From Gymnogyps californianus (lineage: Eukaryota > Chordata > Aves > Accipitriformes > Cathartidae), in NCBI RefSeq assembly GCF_018139145.2, contig NC_059473.1, positions 62,106,707-62,170,706 on the forward strand: a stretch of DNA of 64,000 bases, read 5' to 3'. The notes beneath the pieces were generated by a model, which made no database searches, had not been told where the DNA came from, and was given only the letters and a program-made list of their open reading frames with translations. Below are positions 38,691-51,590 of this stretch, one piece after another. Within the stretch, counting starts at the first letter, position 1. Each line of letters begins with the position of its first letter. The position numbers and the translations under genes are program-made.

Positions 38691-41600
38691 CCACTGGTTG
38701 TAATTATCTCAGATGCATGAAAACAACATTTTATCAACTGATTTTTATCCTTTTCCATTTGGCAAACATTGGTTTCTTGTGTGTGTTTTAAGCCAAGCTG
38801 AAATCAACACATCTGTTTCAGTTTAATATCTTCAGTTTATATAACAAGACCTATGCAGTAATATGATGTCTTTACAGTGGTGTTTCCTAACCAGTGAAAT
38901 CAGGCCAAAACACCTATGGCATTTTAGAATTTTACTGATTATAGGTAATCAAGGCCTTGATTATATATTTCTGCTAAAAGACACCTTTAGTCATGCCAAA
39001 CCACCTTTTCTTTTTTGCCAGCATTATCAATTGCTCAGGAAATAGTGTGCTTAGTTAATTATTACTTTGGAGTCAGCAGATGGGGGACAAATAATCTCAG
39101 TTCAAGAGTTGCAGAAGTAATGGGCATTGTTTTGTTTTACAAATTCCCAGTGATGCAGTATGCAACTTAAATAACAAGGATTGGGTACTGCTTTTGGCAT
39201 CCTGTGATACCATGAATAGCTGCCACTGAAACCAAGAATCCTTCAAGTGACATCCATTTGCAAACCTGCCTGAGGACTGAAGGGTCGAATTTGCTTTGAA
39301 GAGATGCAACAAAGCACAAAATTCCAGTCTGCTCCAAATAACCAGCCCTTAGTGATAAGGGTCTTTGGATCCAAATACAAATTGTCATCAGTTTTCAGAT
39401 GTTTGATCTGTGGCTTGAAGTTGAATCCATACTACAGTAAATAATTAAAAAGCAAAACTAGTAAGATTTAGACTCATGACAGCTTTTGCTCAGACAATAC
39501 TATCCTTATGTCAGGACCCCATGGGCATCCATAAGTCTTGCCCTGATGGAGCCTGCCACTATCACCAACCTGGTCCTGTTCAGACCTTGTGGGACAGTGC
39601 CTAGCTGATGAGCACCCTGCCTATATGGAGGTCACCTTTGGCTCCTGGATTGTTCTCCCTCATGGAGCGAACCCGCTCTTGTTGCTCCCTGACACCTTAG
39701 GCATGAACTTCTAAAAATTTCAACATGGAGTTTATTACAACAGTGATTTTCACCTGAGTAGATGATCTCTCTAACCTTCAGCTCTGTGTACTTATTCTGA
39801 GCCCAAACACCCATCTGGGGTCTTCAAGCATGTTTTTTCCCTGTGCACTAATTTGTGCTATTCTGAGTAGTTGTACCCACCAACAGAAAGCATTTCTGAC
39901 AGTGCTAAGGAGTTAAAAAATAGTCCCACAGTTAATGTCCAAATAGAATCCAAAAGTACAGCAGTTTTCCACAACCATTCCCAAGTGACTCTTTCTGAAA
40001 ATCATTTTCAGTTGACTCCTGGGAGTGTGATGGGCAGCATATACAACGAAGTGAGAGCCCCTTCACTTACAATAGGTTCTTTGCTCAAACTCTGGATTTG
40101 GTCTTCTCTGCAACTCCAGAGGAGTTTAAATTACTTGGTCATCGAGCTATTGACTGGATAAAAATATCACTTCTACTTTTTCTGCTAAGCCTGTCTCACT
40201 GTCAAGAAAACAACTTCAAAATTCATTGGCCGAAGAGAAAATATAGACTAGAAAGCATTTATTCTACAGCTTAGCAACAGGAGATTTGAATCAAGAAGTC
40301 CTGGCTTTTGGACTATTCTTCAAGAATAGTTTATGAATTCTATCAAATAACTGTTTAATGCAAAATATACAAATAATATTTGAAAATAGGACCAGTTTCC
40401 TTCTTCTATCTCTTACAACTCAGACTGAAAAAGCTTTTCTAATGATACATACGCTGGATCACAAACCAGTTAATTTGTTTAGCTGCTTTGGCTCTGCTGG
40501 ATTTCTCTGTCAGAGAAGTATTAATCTTTCATTGTGGTTACACCACAAAGATAGTTCAGCTATAACTTAAGGGGATTCATAGCAATGCTAAGTTATCTAC
40601 ATTTACTCTATTATAATTATACTCTCAGAGCCTGCTCAGAGGCAAAAGGCCACCTCACTATAACTAAAGGTCTTTAAATTCATCAGCCTCAGGTCAATCT
40701 CTCAGTTGTCCACAGAAGTGATCAAGAATAATTCTTATCTTAGGTGTGCAATGACTAAAGACAAAACTTAAGACCACTCTGTTTCTAAATTCCTTGAGTT
40801 GGCTTGCTAGACCTAGTTGCAACTCAGAGGTTGTTCTTCACTCAGATGTTATGTGCTGTGTTCAGTCCCTATAACTTCAGTTGTACCTTTTCCAGTCCTG
40901 TATTAGGAGCTTCAAGTTCAAAGGATCCTGAGTCAACAGGATGTAGCCTCCTATTTCACCAGAACACTTTGGAAAATCTTATCCTTTCATATTCAATACA
41001 AAGATTGCATTTTTCCATAGTCCTCTTCTAAAGTAATGGATTTCCAGAGCTAATGCTTTGAACTATAGCAAATTTGGGAGCTATTCAATACTCTCTCTTT
41101 AGTGAAAGCTACATTTCCCCCTTTTACCATGTTTCTCATTCTCTACCAAAGCAGCAAGTACTGTTCTCATGTTTTAGAACTGTGAGAGGTAAAATTGGGC
41201 AATAAATCCTTACATGCTGATATCTTATGTTTTAGCAGAGGAACAATTTATATTGAATAATAAGCAAAACAATTTTCAGTTGGATGACTGACAAAAGAAA
41301 TCATTGTTCATTCTTGCACAATGAACCATGAAAACCAAGTCGAGGTAAGAATGAAAATAGAGTTGGTACTTTCATGCTGCAGGCAAAGGACTGGGGACTT
41401 AGAAACTAGCTGAGCTCATTGTCACTAGATTTCATTGAAACTCAAGAGGTTGCACTCATGGAGAGGTTATCTGTACATTTTTTCTTTATTTCAGTCCACA
41501 TGGTTTCAACTTTACCCTTTTCAGTCTCACTGGGAGCTTCAGATCCAAATGATTTCAAAACCTCAGAGCAAACTTCACTTGAAATCATTCTTCTCCTGGA

Positions 41601-42128
41601 ACTCACCTAGAATTAAGAGTTTTTTCAACCCAAAATCATGAAGTAGTCCTAGTTAGCAAGAAAACTTATCTTGAATGATACAATACATTCAAAAAGGAGG
41701 CATGTCAATGATCAAATATTAGTCTAGTTTTATTTCTGTAGAAGATAAATGTGGGAATTGGACAACTAACAAGATGTCTTGTGTATTTCATGTAGTTAGT
41801 ACTTCTGACAAAGCAATTCTCATTTAACACAGGATATGATTCAGAAACTCTCATGCACCTGCGTGATGCCACCCAAGTCCTTCAGGTTACTCATGGGAAG
41901 GATGAATGTAAGATCAATTCTGTCTGAGCTTCCACGTACATTGCTGATACCTGAGATCGTAGATACAGCTAGTCAAATAATGGCAGAGAAAAAATGTCAA
42001 TTTGCTGATCAGGACGACTTGTAAAAGTACATTACATGTTGGGTCTATTAAGAGAGAGAGAACAAAGCATAAGACATCATTATTCCATTATTATATATAA
42101 ACACATGGTAACAAACATCTTGAATGCA
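38691..42128. other. Noncoding sequence between CR1 fragments
   Basis: Open frames of 60-96 codons without recognisable domains. Two segments, about 40807-40930 and 41424-41555, look related to each other in order and wording (see findings). No other repeat recognised. Confidence 0.5.
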
Positions 42129-42330
42129 GTGTGCCATGTTGGGCCCCCATCTCAAAATATGGGAACAAGGAACAGATAATCAGACTAGGGCTTTTCAGCC
42201 TGAAAAAAAGAATGCCCGAGGGAGGATGTGACAGAAGTCTATAAAATCAATAGCATAAAAAGGGTGAATAGGAACTGATTGTACTTTGGTTTTCCCTCAA
42301 CACAAGAACACTTGCTAGTATAAAACAAGC
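42129..42330 (+). mobile_element. CR1 LINE fragment
   Basis: CTTTTCAGCCTGAAAAAAAG (42191-42210) and ACAGAAGTCTATAAAATCAA (42231-42250) match the CR1 strings 'ggctgttcagcctgaaaaagag' and 'atagaggtctataaaatcat'. CACAAGAACACTTGCTAG follows as in 'cacaagaactagggg'. Upstream, GTGCCATGTTGGGCCCCCAT fits the preceding part. Frame-disrupted and truncated at both ends. It overlaps in consensus position with the next fragment, so it is a separate insertion. Confidence 0.75.
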
Positions 42331-42964
42331 CATATAAACAACACAAACAATTCCAAGAAACCCCAGTTCAACCACCTACCTTAATATTCCACAGTAGCAG
42401 TACTTCTTTTTAAATGTACACAATTGTCTGTCTGAAAATCTATCCAGTAAGTTCAGCTACATGAATGCCGTCAGATCCTTTCTGAACATTAGGACAGCTT
42501 GAATTAGGTGGATACCCACCTACAGCCATAACTGAGAACTGAAACTGAACCCCTTCTAAATTAATTGTATGAATTTCCTACTTCCATGATGTTTCTGCAG
42601 TGTGGAAATACAAACAGTCTTCCAGCCCGCAGAAAAATGATTTTTTTTCTGACATTTCTTTTGACAGATCTCAGACTTATCATGACCTTCTGGTAAAACT
42701 GGCTACCAATAAAAACAAGCTTTTTGGGTCCACTTAGGGATCTGAAATTGACTCTTTGGAAATCTGCCCTTGTCCTCTGCTATTCATCAGTGGAATGCTG
42801 TCTTGCTGATACTGTCTGATGGCAATTAATATGCATCCCTGTATATTGGACCAAAGGCTCTGGAGTCTCCTCTGCTGCCAATACTGTGAAAAATATTATT
42901 CTGACAAACCTTCACAGTGAAGCCATGTTAATCAAGTGATGGCACAGTTAAAAGCACATAGTAA
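42331..42964. other. Sequence between two CR1 fragments
   Basis: No feature recognised. Includes a T-run near 42640. Confidence 0.45.
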
Positions 42965-43380
42965 AGATACAATTGGAGGTGATATGATTGGAACAGATAT
43001 GCCTGTTTAGAATTAGGGAACATCAAATTAAAATCTATGGTGGCATGTTGAAAATGAATGAAATGAGATATTCTTCTCCAAAAGTACAGTTAAATTGTGT
43101 CACTTGTTGACACAGTATATCATGGATGCCAAAAGACTTCATGGTTTCCCAAAGTGATTGAATAGAGTAATAGAAGAACAAGGCATCAATACCTGTTAAG
43201 CACAGAGATAATATCCATGGTTAGGGAAATACATGAACTGCAGATTGCTGGAAGTTCATTAACTATGACTATAGGATGGTCCATCACGTATCCAAAAGTG
43301 GTTATCCACTTTTGGCCACTTTCAGATAGCAGTTTAGGTGGATCTTTGGTCCAGCCCACTGTGGCTATTCTTATGCTCTG
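42965..43380 (+). mobile_element. CR1 LINE 3' end
   Basis: The right edge is diagnostic: GGATCTTTGGTCCAGCCCAC then TGGCTATTCTTATGCTCT (43339-43379) matches the CR1 3' end 'ggacctttggtctgacccagtatggccattcttatgttct'. Leftward are TTGGCCACTTTCAGATAGCA ('ttggccactgtcagaagaca'), GATGGTCCATCAC and TTAGGGAACATCAAATTAAA ('taggggacatcaaatgaaat'). Strongly diverged, no open frame. The element is 5'-truncated and in the same orientation as the other two CR1 pieces. Confidence 0.8.
43292..43315. repeat. Perfect 10-bp hairpin inside CR1
   Basis: CCAAAAGTGG, loop TTAT, then CCACTTTTGG: perfectly complementary arms within the CR1 3' fragment. The left arm is not part of the CR1 sequence I recall, so it may have arisen by local templated mutation. 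Confidence 0.9.
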
Positions 43381-43515
43381 CCTTGATAGCTTCAACATTC
43401 TTCCAGGTTGTCACATGTGGACATCTCCTCTGCTTCCATCTTTTCTCATCAGTAATTTGCTGTCAGAAAGACTGAGCAGTGGGTAGCTACTTGCTTGTTG
43501 AAAGCCCTAATAGGT

Positions 43516-43537
43516 TATGTCCTACTATGTCCTACTA
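43516..43537. repeat. 10-bp tandem duplication
   Basis: TATGTCCTAC twice in direct tandem plus a partial third unit. Confidence 0.9.
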
Positions 43538-46500
43538 TTATTTCCAAATTAGAGCACTTCCAGAACACAACTGGATTTCTGTGTTTTGCAAGAGCTCTGC
43601 AATCTCTTTGCACATCTGGTCAGGCAATTGATTCATTAGAGACGACTAGTCCCCCAACTAGACTGGCTTGTCCATCTAAGCTTATGGAATTGTGTCATGC
43701 CGTGGTTTGCCTTGGCCAATCTGCTAACAAGAATATTAATAATAATTCCTATTGTTGTTACTATTGTGTAAAGTCTGTGTGATCCTCTGGCCTCCACGAA
43801 TATCCTCTGTCATCTACTCTTTTATACATCCCATGCCACTTTTACAAATGGTCTGGCTCCCTGCCTGCAATCTTATACCCAACATTTACTGTATTAGCCA
43901 ATCAGCAATTTCATTTTGTTTCATCGTCTCCCTGATGATTCATGACCTAGTGCAGGGACAGCAGTTGCCTATCTCAGTTTTCTTGGGGGCAAGTGAATGC
44001 TCCTGGAGCATCACTATTTTATCTGGCACACAGGGAATCACTGGGATCCCCTCTTGCCCCAAGCCCGTGCCAAGTTGAAGAGTTGAGGTTCATGGGAACA
44101 AGGTTTAGAGGTTTTGAACACTGCTTTGAGAACAACTTGCAGCTTTGGGTTACATTTACAATATTATGTGAAATATACATATGCTAGGCATGTTGCTGGG
44201 CTACAGAGAGGAAAATAGAGAGCAGAGGTGGATAAGCAAACCAATAATATTAACACAAAGAAACATTACCCCAAGCATGTTCAGAAATTCTGGCAAAAAT
44301 TGTAGCATCCCACTTCCATGATAAACTGAAAGGCTGGCCTCCATATTGGTTTTGACAAACAATCTTTTTTGGTATCTGCCTTTCATTAATTCCTGTCAGG
44401 TAGAAGGTTAGTAGAATGACTTGTTGTTTCAGCACATTATATTCATCTCGTAAGATTCAGCTGCTATATTTTATTCTATCCAGTTTGTCAAAATGTGATG
44501 ATTCATTACAGTAGGTCTATATGTCAATATCTGTATTTGAATAATACAAAGATAAACTTTCAGGTCAGTACAGCTGGCTTACTATTATACGTATTTATTA
44601 TTTGCATTAGTCCAGCTCATAAGATTTATGGACCAAAATAGATGCAAGTTATTGTGCAAATACAGAATAAAATGAAGATCCTGCCAAGAACAGATTCAAA
44701 ATACAAGAATTACTGGAACTGGTAGTTAGCAAAAAAGTCAAAGTTTACCAGTGGCTTACCAACAGATATTTAGGATGGGAGTAAAGAAGGACTTTAAAAA
44801 GCACTTTGAAGAGAAACAGTGAAGTATTTTAAGTGGTAAGGTGGCAGATGCTGTCTTGCAACTGGAGAGGACAGGAGATAGTCATCATTGTTAAACTGTA
44901 AAGCGTGTAATTGCTACAAAAATCCTAAGATCTTATTTAGAAAAAAATCTATATTTTTCATTCCACCCATTTCACATTTCAGCGGGGAGAACATTCCCTC
45001 CACCAATATCAGCATGGCCAAACCAGTTGACTCTGTCACTGTTAGTGACTGCTGTGGGGAAAACCATTTATGTCCTCTGTGGCAATGAGTTAACAATGAC
45101 TTGATAATGCTCCACCACCTGATGCAATCAGCCTGGTCTCCACACATGGCAAACCAAGCCTGAACTGTGAAATTGCATCCTATAAAATTGTAGATGTCCC
45201 TGCAGAATAACACTTCATTGAGAGTTTGCAAGTATTTTTTGCTGACTTGGAGAATATTTGTATATTTTCCCCTCTAGAACAATTTTTATACAGTTATTTT
45301 TTTTCCCCTCCAAAGGCCACTTTAGAAAATATAAATGGTAATTATGTAAAACGTGTAAGGCTAGTGCTGAATCCCTCATTTTGGTAACTCTCTGTAGAAA
45401 GGCACTGTAGCAGACATCCAAATGGATTTTGAAAATAAAACAGAGCACCTCTTTCCAAAATCAGTTTCACTAAAAACATCCCACATGCAACGTATACAAA
45501 TCGGTTGAGTTCATGTGACATTTCAACAGTCCTGAATTTCTCTTAGTACTCTCACTTGCTAGAAAGGATTAAGTTTTAAAAGATGAGTAAGTAAATCTAA
45601 CAGCCCCTTGTGGCTGAAAGGGGAAGGTCCTGCCACTTCATCCATACATTCCCACTCTGGCACCCAATCTGTGCACCAGCTCTGGTGTTTGTCAGACTCC
45701 TATGTAAACCAGCTCACTAACGTGGCAAAAAAATAATCCAGAAAGATAAATTATTATTATTTTCTTCTGGGTTAGTAAATTGAATTGGGTCAAAAGAGGG
45801 TCTAGTGAGTGTCAGAGCCAAAACAGAAGCAAGTCAGAAGCCTGGGAGTGGAAGGGATGGGACCTCCCCATTCCAGCAGAGATGATTTGTGAGATGGGGT
45901 GAATGAATTGAATAGGAAGACCTTTTTGAAGGACCTTTCCAGTGGGCTGTGAATTCTTAGAGCAGCTCATCTCATGCAATTTTACCTCAAGAACCACACA
46001 TGCAACCTTCTCCCTGTCAATGGATAGATGGTGCTATCTTCTTTAACCTCAACTTTCCTGTATTTCACTTCAGCTGGAAAAAAAATATCCTTCTTCATGA
46101 TCAATGTAACAGGTTTCTCATGCATTTATCTAGTCTCTATGAGATGAGATTGATCTAACTGGCCAGGCAAACCCACTGTTGTAACCAATGTCCAGACCTA
46201 GTTTTGTCATCTTGGATACTAGAGTTCTTCCATTTTCATGAATACATCATGTTTTTAAAAGAAAGGACCATCAGGCCTAGCAGGATGCCTGGAAAAATGA
46301 TACTCTTTCGGGTATTATGTTTTATATTACTCTTGCTAGATGACCTTGAAACCTTTATCTGGAATTACTACATAGAACAATCATGATCTTGCAGTTATTC
46401 TATGTTGTCTGTTCAGCTTTTAGCAATCCCAAGTCAAAATGGAATATGATTGTCTCATCCTACTCTTCCCATCCTTTACAGAAGTACTGAGGACTCCAAC

Positions 46501-48330
46501 ATTGAAGCAGGTGGTTTTGAAGGTATGGTGCAAAGCAGAAATAACAGTGGCAGAAGTAAAGATGGTCAAAGGTGTTGTAAACCCCTCTAACACTATGCCA
46601 ATTTCTTTATTTTTGAGACGTAATTTGAGGTTTGGCTTAAGTCTTCAGGAAAGCTTCAATTTCTGATAGCTGGAGTGATGCTGAGAAATACAGTGAAGAA
46701 AGACACTCATCCAGTCGTTTGATTTAGCAAAGTGGTCACATATGCGAAAATGATATTGAAGCTAATGAAGCTGCTATAGTTTTCAACAAAAGGTTACTGC
46801 TTCAGGGTCTCAGTCTGCAAGATCTCTATGACGAACCACTCTGGCACCTTCTGTACAGATTTTGTCTGCAGATACCACAGTTATGATTGCAGCATTGGAT
46901 CTGATTCATGAAACTATCTGGGCCACAGGGAAATGCTTCTATCCTCTTTTGTATGTATGTACCCTGATACCATCTATACAGCATTTTGTCCATATGTTTG
47001 CAGAGGATGGGGAGCTAGTAATGCTATTTCAAATATCACCTGATTTGTTACCCTTGTTTTTATTCTCTCGTTCCCCAAAGTCATTCAGTCACCAGAGAAG
47101 TGAAATTAAAATACTTACAAATGGCAGTTCTTCTCACAGTTGGAACAGATTCTACCTGTGTTAAAACTGAGATGAAATCTGATGCTCTGGTTGCCTAAAG
47201 GGGATGCTAAAAATCCTGTCCCTAATTCAGATTCTTATTTCTGATGCAAGCCGTCAGAGTACATCTCTGGGATATAATTTAAAGACATCTACTCTTCTCT
47301 GGAGACTTGCTTATATTGTCTTGCTTATTAGCCCCCTTGGGGTAAGCTGACTATAATTTCCATGCAACTTTGTACTAACTTTATTTAAATCTAAGAATTT
47401 TACAGTAGTGACAGTGGAGTGAAGAATGAACACAGAGCCCCAGAAATCTTTGCCCTACATAAATTTTGGAACTTAAAATGTCAGTAAATACCTAGGCATG
47501 AGGAAATACTCACTCCCTGCAATGTTTGCCTTAACCTAATTCTTTGAGATACAGGAGAGCAAGCAGAGAACTTCCAGGATTTTCTGGACTTAAAGACATA
47601 AATAATACAGACTGCATGTATTTGGCAGGAAGCCTCCTTTTTGAGGGTAAAATTAATCTCCATAGAGAGCATCAACATCAGCCTGAGCAGCACTGATGTA
47701 CCAGTTAAATCCTATTTCAAGAGTTTTGTTAGGACTTCAGAGGGCTTTGTTTTGGCCTCTTTGAGTTGGAGAGATTTTAATTCTCAGTGATTTCTTTTCT
47801 TGCCAAGGTTAATTAGATCCAAGCTTTGGTTTGTTTTGTTTTTCTGAGTTGAAAGGTAATTTTCACTTCTTTTCATCTCATTGTAATGTTAAGGTATTCA
47901 TCTGAATTTTGAATTATAAAGAAAACCATGAAAAATCATGAGACTTGCGACAGTTTTATGTATTTTGGCAATACTGAGAACAGATTGCTGCCAATAAACT
48001 GTTTGAGATAGGAACTAATTGGAGTCATGTGGTTTTGGACTGATGTTGAGGGGAAAAAAAGGACAGATATTAAACACAATTCAGATAGATATTCTTCATA
48101 CAAAGGTGCTTGAAATGTGGAATTTGCCATATGGTCCATGTATGTAAACATGTTTCATCATGATCTACAGCACAAATAGCTGGTGATGTGGATGATAAAA
48201 CAAAGATAGATTCTGCATGCTTGAGGAGATCAGTGGCATTACAGTGAGCAGATTTGCTTAGAATAAAACAGAAATTATGTTTATACAGTGTCACTACCCA
48301 AATGGGCTGATTGCTATACTACTAAAGTGA
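43538..48330. other. Unique noncoding sequence
   Basis: Many frames of 60-108 codons on both strands, none with recognisable domains. 45.7-45.8 kb has a short TTA-rich run. No gene, CpG island or known transposon identified. Confidence 0.5.
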
Positions 48331-48360
48331 CAATCCCTGCCACGGAGGTTACAGTCTAGC
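48331..48360. repeat. Short MIR/L2-like fragment
   Basis: CAATCCCTGCCACGGAGGTT ACAGTCTAGC resembles the 'cagtccctgccccaaagagcttacaatcta' segment of amniote MIR-like SINEs. Only about 30 bases support the call. Confidence 0.35.
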
Positions 48361-51300
48361 TCAGATTATTGAGGACTGAAAGCTTTACTGTCTGATAGCT
48401 GAGGGTGAGCTAAATGAAGTGTCTTGGTGATTTCAATCTTTCTGTCCATACAGGCCTATAGAAGCCTACGTAACTTCCAGCCACTAGACCTATCTCTAAT
48501 TGATACCAGCACTTCTAATATTCATGGAAGATATGAGCTGATAATTAAGGCATAGATATACAATGAAGTTATGGCTGCACAACAAGTTACCTCCCATCAG
48601 CTGAGCAATGGTATGCATGATTAGCTCAAACTCTTTCATCAAGGTTGAGCTAAGGAATATATTACTTCACAGCCAAGCAGACTCAGAGAATGCGCCTAAA
48701 TTTTACCAACAGTTAGCATAGTTAAATTGACACCTGACAAGGTGGTAAACTACTATAGCTAATGCATGTGTGTGACCTTTGATTTCTATTAATTCTACTG
48801 TAGAGAGCTATGATTTCATCAAAACACACTGCGTATGGTGGTATGAGTGGGACCTAGCCTTAAAGAGAAAGATTTTCTTTCTACAAGGCTTTCATCAAGT
48901 GGATGCACACTTAGGGCTTGCGAGTAAAATTTCAGACTGAGACAAATTTCAAACTTTTCAAGAGCTGGTAAAGCTCCCCTAGGAGGGCAGGAGATCACTG
49001 CTGCATAAACTTACAACTTATTTTATCAAGGTCAGGATTACAACCAGTTTGCAACTAAGTCCTCTCACCAAATAAATACCAGATTGCATTTGCAGGGCTT
49101 TATAAACAATGATTAGTTCACATGCGGAAGGCATGCATTATTAACTCACCCACTGAAGCAGAGTTCATTCCCTAGGACACTCAAATGAACAGCTTCCATC
49201 AACACAGTATTCACTTTTAAAAGACAGAGGATACAAGCATAAACATTGTTTGGAAATCAAGAAGAGCAAACATAATAGGTATGCTACTGTATATTTCTTC
49301 ATTGTGCTACTGAACATATATTTTTAAATGTGATTGGTGTTGAATTTTCCTGGAACATTTTAACTGAATAAAGCTGCCTAATCTCATAACAGAATTTCTT
49401 TAAGACAAAGACAACAATAATTAACAATTAGGACAGGAGATTTGACTCGACAACTTCTTCCCCACAGCAAAATCTATTACGAATAATGTTAGGCAGCAAT
49501 AATTTAAAATCTTTTTTTCATACCATATTGCTGTAGTGTTCCAGCAGATAGAATATTATTTCCAACATGTGTACATTTTAGGTACTGGAAAGCCTAATTT
49601 AAGGAAGTGTTCCAAAATATCTGAATCCCACCTAAGACTGTGAATTTGACATTCTCCAGGAGAACAAACTGGTCCCATTTCTGGACAAAGGGGGGAGAGG
49701 GGGCATGTATGTAAAAGACTGACAATCCAACCTTGTCTTCAAAGGAAGAAAATTTAACAGAAGCCTTAAGTTCAGTTTTGTCTACACCAGGTATGTTGCT
49801 AGAATATGATGACTGATAGAGTCTCCCTTTTTTTCTGAGTGTAGAGAAGGCAGCAACATAAATGGTGCTGAGCTAGTTGAGCTATGCTCTTTAGAGGAAC
49901 TTATAGTTCAAACTGCCTACCCTGTTTAAAGACCCACTTTCATTTTCTTTGTTGAAATTCTGGAAGGTGTGTGCTAGGTTGAATTAATCAATATTGTCTT
50001 TAACTCTGCGTAATTACAAAGCCATGGTGTCTTTAAAAGCCAGTATAATTATAAATGTAATAATGGCTCAGAAAAAGGAGAGTTCTGCACCATGAGCTAG
50101 TAATTGGTGAACCCACACATTAGTGATGGAGCTAGAATTAAAGGCAAGGCAAATAGTTTTAAAGGAAAAAACGGATAAATCTGTAAAACTGTCTGTCCAC
50201 ACGAAGCTAATTCTAAATCCCACTCAGCTGCTGCTTAACCTGGGAGATGCCTCATCCTGGAGATGTGCTTTGTAGAGGTATCTAAACTAGTTTCTAATAC
50301 CCAGGTGACTAAGGAATTGCCTTAGGAGGAGAGCAATAAGGCTATAAGCCTCATCAGAGGAGGTGTCCTGCTAGCACCTGGTGCTGATGACACTATTCTG
50401 AGAGGGGAAAGAGATTGACTCAGGTCTTCTTGAGGAAGAAACAAAGAAGACAAACGTGGCCCTCCTGCATCCTAAGGGAGTGTTGTGCTCACTGGAGCAC
50501 TAGACAAAGGCAAAAGGCTTCATCTGTTGGGGCATGCAGTTCTCGGCAAACCCCACGCGGAAGAGCTAAGTACCGTGATCTCCAAAGGTGCAGCAGGGAG
50601 TGTAACACTCTCCTGAGCTTTCCCCCAGAGCTACATTCAACAGATCAGCCCACTAGCATTTTTGAACCTCATTCACAGCCAACTCTCCAGGGGTTGTTCA
50701 CGGCATGAAGGCACAGCCTGGGGCTGTGGGATCACACCGATGCCACAGTGCTTTGCAGATGATGCCTAAGTCATTTTGTGAATCTAACCTGAAGTCCCCA
50801 AATTGGGAGAGGAAGAATGTGACCTAGAAATGAAACAAAAATACATCAGAAAATAGGAAATAGAAACTAGGAAGGAGAAAGGCCGTACCAGGGTCATTCC
50901 TCCATTTTGAAGATGGTAATTCGGACGTGAGTTTTGTGGCAGGGAAGAGTTTACAGGCAGATAAGTTATATTATTTTTGCTGTGTTTTCTTAGTTTAAAA
51001 TTGGTACAAATGAAAAAGAAAGAAAGAAACACAGTGACAGGCTGAAGACAAAAAAAGTCATTCTTTATTTTGGATGCACAAAAATGAATAAGAGGTAGGT
51101 GTCATTTCAAATAAAGGAGCAAGGAACAAGCAATGTGCAAGCAGAACACTCAGGTTTGCAAAACTCTGTATTAACAAAGAATAGCAAAAGGCTTAGCCAT
51201 AGAAAAGCACAGTTCTGGAATAATCTATCTCATCCATCCCACAGTCAGCTGCATTTTAAAATTCTCTGTTTCAATGAAATTATATATTTCCAACCTCCTC

Positions 51301-51446
51301 TTTCAGCAGTGAAAGTGGCTTCTCCTCTACATGCAACCACACAGACTCTTAAAGTATTTAAAATATATCTCATTACAAACTTGTCCTTGGTGCATGGCCT
51401 CTCAGCAGTATCTGTCCAAGAACTCAGCACACCAGTTTGCTCCTCC
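48361..51446. other. Unique noncoding sequence
   Basis: A 146-codon frame at 51099-51539, the longest in the window, overlaps a MIR SINE at its end, so it is a chance frame. A G-rich GGGGGGAGAGGGGG run lies near 49690. Nothing else recognised. Confidence 0.55.
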
Positions 51447-51590
51447 CAGCTGGGAGTTGGTATGGGGCTTTGGGTAAGCCACTTCTCCCCTTTGCCTGTC
51501 ATCTATAAAACGAAGATTATGACAATGTCTTCCTGTTGAAAAGACTGTAAAAAATGCTAGGCAAGAGTAGCGATGTTATTATTCAAACTA
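51447..51590 (+). repeat. MIR SINE relic
   Basis: The order of motifs matches MIR from its core to its 3' part: CTTTGGGTAAGCCACTTCTC ('cttgggcaagtcacttaacc'), GCCTGTCATCTATAAAACGA ('gcctcagtttcctcatctgtaaaatgg'), AGATTATGACAATGTCTTCC ('ataatgatagtacctacc') and AAGACTGTAAAAAATGCTAG. This is the clearest MIR copy in the window. The tRNA-like head is missing or unrecognisable. Confidence 0.75.

Noticed and set aside
49760..49860. Possible second MITE from TTTTGTCTACACCAGG and GAGTGTAGAGAAGG
   Set aside because: The two ends do not align as inverted repeats and no internal landmark of the family is present.
50190..50260. Possible MITE half from CTGTCTGTCCACACGAAG
   Set aside because: Only one short motif, no partner end.
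51099..51539. Longest open frame (146 codons, plus strand)
   Set aside because: About one frame this long is expected by chance, no domain is recognisable, and its end runs through a MIR SINE.
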